In this document: piece after piece, positions 50,993 through 62,244 of the stretch
Layout: each line of letters opens with the position of its first letter
Position numbering within the stretch: the stretch's first letter is position 1
NCBI RefSeq assembly: GCF_000003195.3
Contig: NC_012873.2
Coordinates: 9,819,894-9,883,893 of the forward strand
DNA length: 64,000 bases
DNA from: Sorghum bicolor
Taxonomy: Eukaryota; Streptophyta; Magnoliopsida; Poales; Poaceae
Direction: 5' to 3'
Notes under the pieces: model-generated
What the model saw: the letters and a program-made list of their open reading frames with translations, nothing else
Database searches by the model: none
What the model was told of the DNA's origin: nothing
Position numbers and translations under genes: made by a program

Positions 50993-51729
50993 TAAAACAT
51001 CTGCACCGCCTCTACTACTCTCCCCGCGGTCTGCCACTCCCCCGTGCGCGCGGCGCGCTTGTTTGGGCCCAATGCTGATTTCCCGTGTGCGGCTGACATG
51101 TTTCGGCCCTCCTATGCCAGCCCAGGTTTGTAGTCTCATGGGCCGTTACTGTAAAAGGGCCGTCGAGGTTGCATCTGTCTCTCGCTGTCACGGCCTGACA
51201 AACTGAGGTCAAGTTACTCAGGCAACTGGCGGGAGCGTACCGTTCTTCCAGCACTTTTTGCTGGAAATATTACCAAATTGAGGAAACGCAATTTTTTTAA
51301 AAAAAAATTTGTGGAAAACACGCCCAGAACTCAGCATGAACGTAGCTAAAAATGTTTGTTTTGCTAAAAAAAAGCTAAAGATGTTTGTACTTGTCAGAGT
51401 AAAAGCATTTGGTGTAGAAATTAAGCCATCTCCATGAATATTCTGAACAACATGTCACGTCAAAAATGGATGGTCGGCTTATGGGTAGCAGATGAAATGT
51501 AAAAACATTGCCAGTGGTGTAAAAATACAAGTTTGAACTAGATGGGTCATGCGACAAAAAACAGCTATCATGATCACCACAGCTCCATAGTTCAAAATGG
51601 TATGTAAGGTGCTGCAACACCCAGCGAACTCTTTCCAAGTAGAACTACATCCAGGATATACAATTTTTTTTTGTACAATTTCAAACTTCTTTTGGTTCAT
51701 TTTTGTCCCCACCCGACCGATAACAGATG

Positions 51730-54700
51730 TCATCTGGGACCAGATAGCTCAATTGGCTCTATTATGAAGGACGACGAATCATGTGGGTCCTCATGTCTTA
51801 TAGAGAAACTGTAAGGCAGGCCACTAGGAAGAGGTTCTCTATTCAACTCGACGCTGCTTTCTGCCAGCGTGACGTTAGCTTCAAGAGCGTGCAGAACTTC
51901 AGACATCTTAGGCCGCAGTATAGGGTTCGTCAGTGTACATTGGATGATCACGTCAACTGAACATTCCAGCTCGAGAATATCAAATGAATCTCTGAGATCC
52001 CTGTCGACCAGCTTATCCAGTTTCTTTTCCTCCTTTAGCTCCCTAACCTGAAGAGGAACACAGGTGTCAAATCTATGTGGCGTGGGGTTGAAATACAGTA
52101 AATACTATGTAAATAAGTGCGCAGAAGTTTACCCAATCTAGAATCATGCCTTTCTGAGACTGGCCATGTCCATTGCTCAAGGTTTTAGGACCAGTGATCA
52201 GTTCCAACAGGAGAATACCAAACCCATAAACATCAGTCTTTTCTGAGGACTGTCCAGTTGAGAGATACTCAGGAGCAATATGCCCAATAGTGCCCCGAAC
52301 TGCAGTAGTAACATGTGATTCCTGACGGTCAAGAAGTTTCGCCAATCCAAAATCCCCAACGATTGCTTCAAAACTTTCATCAAGCAATATGTTTGCAGCT
52401 TTGACATCCCTATGAATGATCTTAGGATTGCATTGTTCATGAAGGTAGAGTAACCCCCTGGCAGCGCCAAGAGCAATCCGCATGCGTTTACTCCAATCAA
52501 GAGATGGTTTTCCGTTACGGTAATCTGAAAATTGCAACCCCATATATTACAAAGAGATAAGGATAGCAGATGATATGACCGTGGCAAAGAAGCAACCAAA
52601 ACACATGCACAGAATGCCAATTATAGACTTAAATAACATTGATGTTGTAGACAATTGAGTTACCTCTCAAGCGGTCAGCAACACTGCCATTTGGCATATA
52701 CGGATATACAAGCAACCGTTCTTTCGAGGTCATGCAAAATCCATACAATCGCAAGAGATTCCTGTGCACAGCAAGGCCAATCAACTCAACTTCTGTTTGA
52801 AATTGGACTTCACCGGTAACATCAGGATCTTTTAATCTCTTCACTGCAACTAAAGTTCCATTTCTCAAACAGCCTTTATACACAATGCCAAAACCTCCTT
52901 GACCTAATATATTCTTTGAATTGAAATTGTCCGTTGCGCTTTGCAGGTCATGAAATGAGAAATGCTTCACATGACCCAATTCCAATTCTAGATCTTGATC
53001 TACAAATAAAAAAAATGTCAAATCATGTATATTAACCTGTAAAGAGCGAATACTGCATCGGCTTGGATAATTACCAGCAGAAGCAAAAGGCAAGCGCCAT
53101 CTGCAATAGCTTAGCCAATACACGAACAACAAAACTAATATTGTGGAACAGGTGACACTTAAAGAAATTGCCAGAGCTAATTGATGATGGTTCTTGGCCT
53201 TCTGGACCTGTCTTGACATTGTCCCTACCATTAACGTACAGTTAAGTTCCAGTTTCTAAAGAATAGATATGTAAAAAATATGCCATCTGGGAAAGCAACT
53301 ACCATTAGTCGTTGCTGTCAGATCCGAACAACCATGTACAGTTGAGGAATTGCAAAGGAACCGATTTCCCGCAAGACTGAGAAACAAAGTAAAAAGTTTA
53401 CTTCAGTGTAACGTCAAAACTATCAGAAAAGAATGTGCATGCTCAGTCTCAGCTTACGCAATGTAATAAAAGGTGGGAAGCAAATAATCATTCATTGCAA
53501 CTGACAAAAGATTTTGAATGAGAAAATGGAGGAAAACAGTACTCCATCCATTTCAAAAGTACATGGCCTATAGAATTTGTAATCTTACTTTGACATATAC
53601 AGCACACATGCAAATTACCCTTTCTCTCCTTTCCCTTATTTATTTTCACTCCTCTTCAACGTTTTCTAATAAACAACCCACAAATCATTCCATACATTAT
53701 TCTCCAGAAATTAACATCATGCATACCATGGTCATCTCCTAGTGTGGTCTCCCTAATCTAGATGATTGACCAAAATATGCTTAAACTGGAGTAAGAGAAA
53801 TAAGAGCTTATACATACACCCCCAACAGTTACCTGTAATCATGTGCATAGATTTTTGGAACTTGGCCACTTAAATTGTTGAATGATAAATCACTGAAACA
53901 TATCACCTCGTTAGTGTAAAGCCAAATAGCCAATAGTTACAACTCACTTATGTGAAAAAGAGAAAGGAAATCAGAAAGAAACATGCAGCCAATAGTTACA
54001 ACTCACTTATGTGAAAAAGAGAGGAAATCAGAAAGAAACATACAGGAATGTGAGACCTGGAAGCCTAGCAACATCTGCTGGGATCGGCCCAGACAAGTTA
54101 TTCCTATCAAGGCGTCTGAGAGATTGACAAAGCAACCGTTTTAATATAAAATACAGGTTGTAAACTTAAGAAACATTTTTGAAATCAACTCACAGATAAT
54201 TTAGTCGAGTCAATTGCCCCAATGAACTTGGCATATCACCAATGAACTCGTTACTAGAAAGGTCAAGAGCATTCAGATTGATCAGCTTCCCTATCTCTGG
54301 AGGAATTTCACCTGATATTCTGTTATTCTGTAGTGACCTGAATCAAACCAACAATAAGGTCAGCTATTGAACACAGGTACTATCTCATTTCACAAGGATG
54401 GATGGTAGTCATAGTTAGTGAAATCCAATAGGAAATATGATACAAGTCCAGAATTGAGAAGGAAATCATCATATAGCCAATACTCTTAACTTTTAAGATG
54501 GGTGAATGATGCAGCATTATTTTCAAGTTGGATGGTTTTTTTCTCGAAAACGCAGGAGAGCTGCGCTTCATTATCTTAAGAACAAATAAAGGGGCTAGAG
54601 TCCTACAACACACACGAAACATAATCCCCACACTCAGAGATTACAATCGCACCCGCAAAGCAGACAGGGAAGCGACCAAAAGGACTAGCACTAAGCTAAC

Positions 54701-57700
54701 CACCAAGGAGAGGGGCTGTCAAGGAGGACAGACCCTTAGCTCCTGCTAGACTCCACAACCGGCGCTCTTCTCCAGCAAGGATGAGTGCACCACCAAGGCT
54801 TGGGATAATGCCATAAAAAACGCAACGGTTCTGATGTTTCCAAAGAGTCCATGCCCCCAAGCACAATGAGAGAGTTGAGACCTTTTTGTATCAATCCGCT
54901 TGTTGCTCCACTAGCTTGTTCTCACCAGCTATCAAAAGAAACGTCTGAAGGTTGTGGTGACAAGGAATGGAGGCTGACCTGACTTAAAAGATAATACCAG
55001 AATTGCCTAGCAAAGACACAAGAGACTAGAAGGTGGTTGATAGTCTCATCTTCCTGGTCACAAAAAGGGCACTTCTCAGGATGAGGCAGCCCACGTCGCG
55101 GAGGCGATCAGCTGTCCAGCACCGATGATGGGCCACCAACCATAGGAAAAAACGACACTTGGGCGGTGCCCAGGATCTCCAAATCCTCTCATAAGGTCCA
55201 AACTGAGTAGATCCCAGGAAGAAACCCTCATAAGCAGACTTGGCAGAGTATTGCCTACTATTTGATAGCCGCCAAATGTGGACACTTCGACGTCAGGCTC
55301 TAATTCGAAATTGTACAACACTTCCCAAAGATGGAGGAAGTCCACTATAACACCAACTGTGCGGGCTCCCTTGGTATCCAAAAGCCAGCTGTGATCAGTA
55401 AGAGCTTCAAGTTGGATGGTCAATCACACAAAACCAAGAGGAGACTTATGCTTATGCTTCCTCATTCGGGAGCTAACCACTGACCTAAGCAAATAGGCAA
55501 ACGTTTCGTGGTAAACAGATTTGTGAGGTGAAGCTGTGAAGGTTCTAGATGCACTATGCCAGTGTAGCACAATACATGTATAAACCAACAGTCCCTGGTT
55601 AGATAATGTTATAAGAAAGGAATGATATAATTGAAATTAAGAGGAAAAATAGTTAGCTTTATGTAGCTTAATTCAACAAACCACCGAATGTTAGGTAAGG
55701 AAAATTAGAAGACAAATCATATTCTGTACAAAAACTTGAAACCTATCTATTATGATAAATCAAACTGGGCAATTGCACAAACAGATCGGTCTGGATTCAG
55801 AAAACAACACATATTTACTTGTATACTTAGGAGCTATGACACATAAAACAGGTGTGACTGGTGTGTATACAAATGGGCAATCTGTGTTCAAGAAGCCATA
55901 GAAGGTCTAGAACACCCCAATAGAAACTCTAGCCATCCTAATTAACATTGTCAATGGTAATCTCATTCTTGAACCAGTTCAACTGGAATGCATGCCTATT
56001 TTACAGTGCTGTGAGCGTGAGGCACGCGACGTTACTATAGTAGAATGAAACAAACAAGAAGTGAATGAAATGGAATGGTAGGTCCATCATCCTGAAACGC
56101 TCACATGGTCAATCATGAACCAAGAAGAGACTTCTGCTTATGCTTTCTAATTCGGGAGATAACCACTGACCTAAGCAAATAGTGCTGCCAAATGTTTCAT
56201 GGTAAACAGATTTGTGAGGTGCAGCCGTGAAGATTCTAGATCCACTATGCCATATATACTATAAAGAATAAAGCAACGGTTCATGGTTAAATAATGTTAT
56301 GAGAAAGGAACGCTGTAATTGAAATTATCATGAAGAGAGGAAAAATAGCTAGCGTTGTGTAACTTAATTCAACCAACCACTGAATGTTAGGTAAGGAAAA
56401 AAAAGGAAGCCACAAATCATCTTCTCTGCACAAATTTGAAACTACATATTATGATAAATCAAACCAGGAATTGCACAAACAACTCGGTCTGGATTCAGAA
56501 AACAACACATATATAGTTAGGAGCTATGACACTGCATCAATGTGTGTATACAAATGGGCAATCTGTGTTCAAGAAGCCATAGAAGCCTAGAAGTTCGAGA
56601 ACACCCAGATGGAAACTGTAGCCATACTAACATTGTCAATGATAGAAAAGTGGGATCTATTTGTGCTTCCATATGATTCCAAAAAGAACTGGGGACATCC
56701 AAACTTGCCTTTTTTGGCAATAAAAAAGTTACAAAACAAGAGTCATCACTCATTAGGAAAGGCTGTGGTTTTGGTGTGCCTGGAGCCGTGGACCATGGTC
56801 TCTTGTATTTGTAGACTATCTTATTTTGCTTTGTTGTTGTCCTGACATTGGAAGGCTTATGATCCATGTTTGTAAGTGTACACGGGTCCTATGTAGGATT
56901 TCCATTCAAAATAATGATAAAACCAAAGAGTGTTATTGCAATGTTCCTTCACTGCTCTGCAAGACTGCAAGTGACATGACAGCGACACATTTGTCACGGT
57001 TGGACTAAACTAAAATGGGAGCTGGACGAAGTGAACAGACCAAACATCACATTCATCTTTACTAGTGTCAACGACAAATTAACAATCCCATTCTTGAACC
57101 AGTATCAACTGGAGTGCATGTCTATTTTACAGTGATGTGAACGTGAGGCACGCGATATTACTGTGGTAGAGTTACTAATAAGAATGAAACAGACAAGAAG
57201 CAACCGAAATGGAAAGGCGGGGTTCGTCATCCTGAAACGCTCACATTGTCTGGAGGTGGCTGAGGTTCCCGATGCTCGGCGACAGTGCCCCGGACAAGCC
57301 GTTGTTGGCCATCTGGCTGCAGCTCCAGCGCGAAACGAAACGAAACAAAACACTGTCACTGACTGACCGGCAACAAACAGCCAACAATGGGGGAAAAAAA
57401 AGCGGGGGCCAGGATCAGAGATGGGGGAAGAGAGGGTCACTCACAGCGAGACGACGAACTTGTCCGGGGAGCAGGCGACCATGGACCAGGTGCAGGGGTC
57501 GACGGAGTAGATGTCCCAGTGGGCCATGACCCCCCTCTCGTCCCGCAGCCGGCTCTTCACCGCCATGAGCGCCGCCACTGCACAAGGAAAGCAGAACCAA
57601 ACCGCGCCTAGAGCGTCAGAAACCCCCATCCTGCCATCGAAGCCCCCAAGTCACATGACCAAACCCTAAACCCCAGCCACGGGCGACGGCAAGCGCGTGC

Positions 57701-57851
57701 GCGCGCGCGGCAGCGCACCTTCGTAGTTGACCCCCTTGGGCGAGAGCGGCGGGTCCCCGGCCTCCACGCCAGCAGTAGCAGCGGCGGCCAGCATCCACGC
57801 CGCGACGGCCGCCGCGGCGAGGGGAGTGAGCCGCCGCGGTGCGGCCGCCAT
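51730..57851 (-). CDS. LRR receptor-like serine/threonine kinase (At5g45780-like, LRR-II-type layout)
   Basis: Eleven exons on the minus strand: 57851-57719, 57577-57445, 57316-57245, 54337-54194, 54115-54044, 53892-53833, 53376-53303, 53224-53075, 52999-52664, 52524-52133 and 52047-51730. They total 1884 bp (627 aa). The order is signal peptide ([20 protein letters not shown]), LRR cap with [13 protein letters not shown], about five LRRs encoded by 72-bp-unit exons, a membrane helix at about 245-267, then the kinase. Catalytic parts are intact: [20 protein letters not shown] (Lys333), [15 protein letters not shown] (Asp431), GDFGLAK (Asp449) and GHIAPEYL. It is an RD kinase with a plasma-membrane signalling layout; the ligand is unknown. 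Intron 3 (2.9 kb) holds a LINE and a tandem duplication. Confidence 0.95.
54537..55405 (-). mobile_element. 5'-truncated LINE in intron 3 of the receptor kinase gene
   Basis: Flanked by the 15-bp duplication TTCAAGTTGGATGGT at 54522-54536 and 55406-55420. A T run on the left is the complement of the poly-A tail. The minus strand encodes the zinc-binding end of an L1 reverse transcriptase region ([13 protein letters not shown] in one frame, [14 protein letters not shown] in another), with frame changes. Length is about 869 bp, so most of the LINE was never copied. Confidence 0.88.
55421..57260. repeat. Diverged tandem duplication in intron 3 of the receptor kinase gene
   Basis: 55425-56110 and 56115-57250 share ordered blocks: AACCAAGA-GAGACTT, ACCACTGACCTAAGCAAATA, GGTAAACAGATTTGTGAGGT, TGAATGTTAGGTAAGGAAAA, GGTCTGGATTCAGAAAACAA, and TCATCCTGAAACGCTCACAT. 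The last block in the right copy is the end of exon 3 with its splice donor, so the left copy carries a duplicated donor at about 56099-56104. The right copy has extra sequence near 56640-57060. Confidence 0.8.
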
Positions 57852-58435
57852 CGCGAGCGGGCGAGGGGAGACTGACTGGGGAAGCGAAGCGTAGCGCGAG
57901 CGCGAGAGCGAGCGGAGGCGGCGGCGAGGGCGTGGGTGGTGGTGGTGGTGGCCATGGTATATTAGCGAGGAGATGCTGGGGGCGCGTATCGAGTCGAGTG
58001 CAGTGACGGACACCCGCTGCGTAGATTAGCGACTTGGCGAGGAGATTGATTAGTACTGTAGGTTACTAGTATTATTTAGGGGTGGGGGTTTTAATTAAGG
58101 CGAGTAGGATTACGTTAATTAAAGAGGCAGGGCAGACGGGTGGGTGCGCGAGGACGGGTGGGGAATTGTGCCCAGTGTTTGCCGTCCGGCCTCGATTCCC
58201 CTTCTTTTTTGTCGCCGCGGTTTTGTTTTTTTTTTTTGTTTTTTCTTTACTGGGCTGGTGTGCCGATGCTCCTAGTCCTAGAACAGAACAGAAGACTGGG
58301 GAGGTGCCTCGAGATGGACGGAAACTTGGAAGGGCTTCGCCAGGGAAGTGGCGCTTCCGGTCTGCCAATTACGACCGGTTTTGTTGTGTTTTGTTCGTCT
58401 GCTTGCCCCCTTCCTTCCTCTTCTTCTTTCCTCAC

Positions 58436-58438
<3 letters not shown>

Positions 58439-58486
<48 letters not shown>
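58439..58486. repeat. TC microsatellite, about 24 units
   Basis: Uninterrupted TC dinucleotides about 590 bp upstream of the receptor kinase start codon. Long pure runs such as this are usually polymorphic. Confidence 0.97.
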
Positions 58487-58489
<3 letters not shown>

Positions 58490-59132
58490 TTCCCTTAAAT
58501 GCTCCCTCTGGTCTAGAAGATGATTATAGGTTTACATTAAAAAAAAGGAAGTACAGAATTTTCCTCATGGGAAAAAAAATGCTACGAAAATATGTTCTCT
58601 AAATACGAACTGAAGCATCTTTATAGAAATTACTAGTCAAATTACCAGCTTTCGCAGAAAATCGTTAATCAAATTTATGAGCTTTGTTTCCGTCAAAAAA
58701 TTTATGAGCTTTGATGCTGCATGTCCTTGACTATTTTTTAAGACAACGGTTCCTGGACTATTTAAATTTTGCGATCAAATCAACATTTCTTTCATACATC
58801 TTACTAGTAATCAAAATGTCATTGGATGTTTGTAACTTGTACTCATGTCCTATACAACTCACGTTTTGCAATGCACGAACTACTCGCTGCAAGGAAACTG
58901 TCGCTAGAAGCTCAAATTCTTGCCAATTTGGATAATTTAAGTAGTAGATGTTATAGTTCTTATACATGCACACAATGTATTTGTGTTGTTTGACAAAATG
59001 CCTGTTAGTAGTAGGACCTACTTCTGAGTTCTGATAAACCCGCTTCACCTGCACTTTCACGCTCACAAGTACTGTAGGCCCAAAAATATAACATTTTTTG
59101 GGTACCCTGCAAGGGCTTCTCAACACAAATAG
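58490..59132. other. Intergenic sequence, nothing recognised
   Basis: AT-rich sequence with short frames on both strands; no repeat core or gene motif identified. Confidence 0.5.
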
Positions 59133-59374
59133 GGCCTTGTTTAGTTCATCCTGAAAACCAAAAAGTTTTCAAGATTCCCCATCACATCGAATCTTGTGGC
59201 ACATGCATGAAACATTAAATATAGACAAAAACAAAAACTAATTGCACAGTTTAGCTGTAAATCACGAGACGAATCTTTTGATCCTAGTTAGTCTATGATT
59301 GAATAATATTTGTCACAAACAAACAAAATGCTACAGTACCGAAAACTTTTCACTTTTCGGAACTAAACAAGGCC
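59133..59374. mobile_element. Tourist-like MITE with TAG duplication
   Basis: Ends GGCCTTGTTTAGTTC and GAACTAAACAAGGCC are perfect 15-bp inverted repeats. TAG lies at 59130-59132 and 59375-59377. At 242 bp with few changes it is one of the best preserved copies here. Confidence 0.92.
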
Positions 59375-60036
59375 TAGGTTCTAGCTCCTGAGAAATACTA
59401 TTCTATGCTAGGAGCTGTTTTCACTTCCAAAAATGAATTAGGAACCGCTGACTTCACTAATCCCGATTCCTTTAGAGTCATATCCATAATAAAACCCTGT
59501 CAAATAAGACTTTGAGTAGTTTCATGGATGTATTTCCCCACAAGATCAAAGTCATTTATGGTGCAGCTCCTATTCAGGCACACCACTAGAGCCAGACTCT
59601 CAAATCGGGGTTGATTAAAACCTACTCGACATTGCGCTTACAGGAGAAATCGGAGCATCAGTGGCTCCTCGGCATGGGGACACGCGTTTTCGAAGCTTTT
59701 ACAGAAAGGCCCTTTGTCTTTTAGATAATCAACCCGCCATCCAACATGTCATTCATAAACAATGATCGCGTTTGGATTTTTATGTATGGAACCCTTATGT
59801 AAACTTTAGTTTGACCCGAACGAGAAACCCTCACCATTTTGCAAAACACTCCCTAAAATGCGGAGAGCCCCCGTAGCCAGACCCTAACCCTCCGACCCTA
59901 TCTACTCGGCCTCTCTCCCTCCTTACTCCTTACTACCACCGTCGTCGCCGCTGCTGCCGGCATATCCTCTCCTCCGCACGCCACCTACGTGCCTCTCCCC
60001 ACCTTGCCCTCTCCTCCCCGCCGCCTCCATTCCAGA

Positions 60037-60255
60037 ATGAGCAGACCTCCTCCGTGTGATGACTCCACGAGGGACCGGGGGAAATCGAGGAGGAGGAGAC
60101 ATCCATGGATACCATGTGCGGAGGACTTAAGGAGGGTTCGTACTCCCGAAGATCTCCACGCACTATCCGGATCTGGGCACCCAACGAACAAGTCAATCCT
60201 CGACAACCGTCGATCCGACTGGATCGATTGCCCAATGGTGGCGACCGAGAAAAGG
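60037..60255 (+). other. Possible orphan first exon, unrecognised
   Basis: The ATG at 60037 opens an arginine-rich frame (MSRPPPCDDSTRDRGKSRRR) that stays open to a good splice-donor-like AAAGGTATGA at 60253-60262 and on to 60420. The preceding 150 bp are pyrimidine- and CCG-rich, like a grass 5' UTR. I found no matching downstream exon. 59375-60036 otherwise holds nothing I recognise. Confidence 0.25.
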
Positions 60256-60716
60256 TATGACCAACAGCTCCCTTTACTCTTCTCCTTTCTTTGTTATTAC
60301 CATTATTATTTCTACCTCTTCCGTTGGATCCATCCACTTATGTGTGAGCTTGCTCTCCCAGGTCTGAGCCATGAGCTCCTTGTTCGAGTATACATAGCAA
60401 GGGGACCTTGGGAGCTGTAGATCTGTGACTGTAATGGATTAGGAGTTTGACTGGGCTACCTGCTCCCCATCAATTTAATGCCTATGTGAGCTCTCTGTTA
60501 CTTAGCTTAATGATGTCCATCTCTAGAAAATTCAGAAACAAAAACTGAAACAGAAGAATCACATCTTTATCACGGGACGCAGAAAACGGCTTCGAGTCCT
60601 CTTTCGCCTGGCCAAAAGGCAAAAGCGCTCCTCCATCCGAGCATATTTCGTGTGGCAGTGTGGCTCCGTCCGCTCTCGTGTTGGAGCCACAACCAGAACC
60701 GTATCAAAAGCTTTTA

Positions 60717-61161
60717 GGCGTTGTTTAGTTTTGCGAAATTTTTTGAATTTGGCTATTGTAACATTTTTATTTGTATTTGATAATTATTGTCCAACTATAA
60801 ACTAATTAGACTTAAAAAAATCGTCTTGTAAACTACAGACAAACTGTAAAACTAGTTATTTACTTTATCTATATTTAATACTTCATACATGTGCCGTAAA
60901 ATTTGATGTGATAGAAAATCTTGAAAATTTGGCCTTGTTTAGTTCGCGAAATTTTTTAGATTCAGCTACTGTAGCACTTTCGTTTGTATTTGATAATTAT
61001 TGTCCAATCATAAACTAACTAGACTCAAAATATTCGTCTCACAAATTATAGTTAAAATATATAATTAGTTATTTTTTAATCTATATTTAATGCTTGATGC
61101 ATATGTTCGAAGATTCGATGTGACAGATAATCTTGAAAAATTTTGAAAACTAATCAAGGCC
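60717..61161. mobile_element. Two Tourist-like MITEs in tandem, the first truncated
   Basis: 60717-60930 starts GGCGTTGTTTAGTT and reads the shared core, but lacks its right terminal repeat. The second copy starts GGCCTTGTTTAGTTCG at 60931 and ends AACTAATCAAGGCC at 61161, followed by TAA. Both are in the same orientation. Confidence 0.8.
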
Positions 61162-61164
61162 TAA

Positions 61165-62244
61165 GGGGGTGGTATAGCTTCACCTGCTCACTTCGAAACC
61201 TGCAGCACCGTTCAATTTCCAATTTGAACCTGTCAGTACCGCGACTATTGACCCTAGAATACTGAAAATTATGCAGGGATACAACGCAGTAATAACCAGT
61301 GTGAACTCAATCAAGAAACCTTTACAAGGAACAAAACAACGGTATGCTTTTAGCAACTTGCAGGCTGCCAAGTCAACTGTAAAATGCCGTTGAGACAGAA
61401 AATTGAGCAGGTGTATCACGGTGTCGGCGTCGCGACAAATAAAGCGAATAAATGGCGGCCTGCTCAACCACACTAACGAACAGAATCAATCACCAATGGA
61501 CCACGCCACTGCCCGTAGCCGACAGAACCCATTCGCCCTCACCTGTACCTTTTATTCCCCCATTATATCTTTGTTGGCTCTTCTGCCTTCGCACTAGACA
61601 CATGTCGATCTGATGCTACTCTAGGATGACAATTCATCCAGGATTAGATCTTCCGTATATAAAACGAAGTTCAGAAACTCATAGCGGGGAAAATGATAGA
61701 CCATTCAGAAGTAAAATTTTTCTTACAGGAAGCTGCAAGAAACAATTCCCCGATCAGATCAGCACGACTGACAATGAAAACGAATTTGTTTCCAACAAGA
61801 CTGGGGATATGTGATTGGAACTGGCAAGGGGAACAATAAATGAGTCGATCATTACCATAGCACGATATAATTTTCCATTAATAACATTTACAGAATTACA
61901 CTGACTGACAACAGGGAATATGGAACACTTACAGGCGCACTACAACATTTAACGTTGGGAGAAAGTAATACAATAGCAGGGACTGAATTCCTTCAATAGC
62001 TTAACAATACACCAACCCCTTCCCTCTCACTACTTAGACAAAATCAGATTTTGCATTAAAACAGGTGACAAAGGCTGGCTGCACCAACATAGCACATCTC
62101 CTTGTGCAACACATTGGCGCCAGCTCATGTTTGGCTTTCCAATAATGGTCAGATTCTACACCTTGAATGTGAGGAACATGTAGGTTGCCTTCGGCACAAC
62201 GAAGCATCAGAAGAGCAAGGTTTAAACACCATAGAGGCCTTTGC
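61165..62244 (-). other. Downstream region and probable 3' UTR of the GSK3-like gene
   Basis: No gene is seen. The 300-400 bp next to the stop codon at 62245 are presumably 3' UTR on the minus strand. 61190-61850 is unassigned. Confidence 0.45.

Noticed and set aside
50852..51139. 95-aa minus-strand frame
   Set aside because: Runs through the U2 snRNA 5' end and its promoter; no protein family.
57608..58013. Minus-strand frames of 115 aa at the receptor kinase start
   Set aside because: They read through the first intron of the kinase gene; the splice-joined version gives the correct LRR cap.
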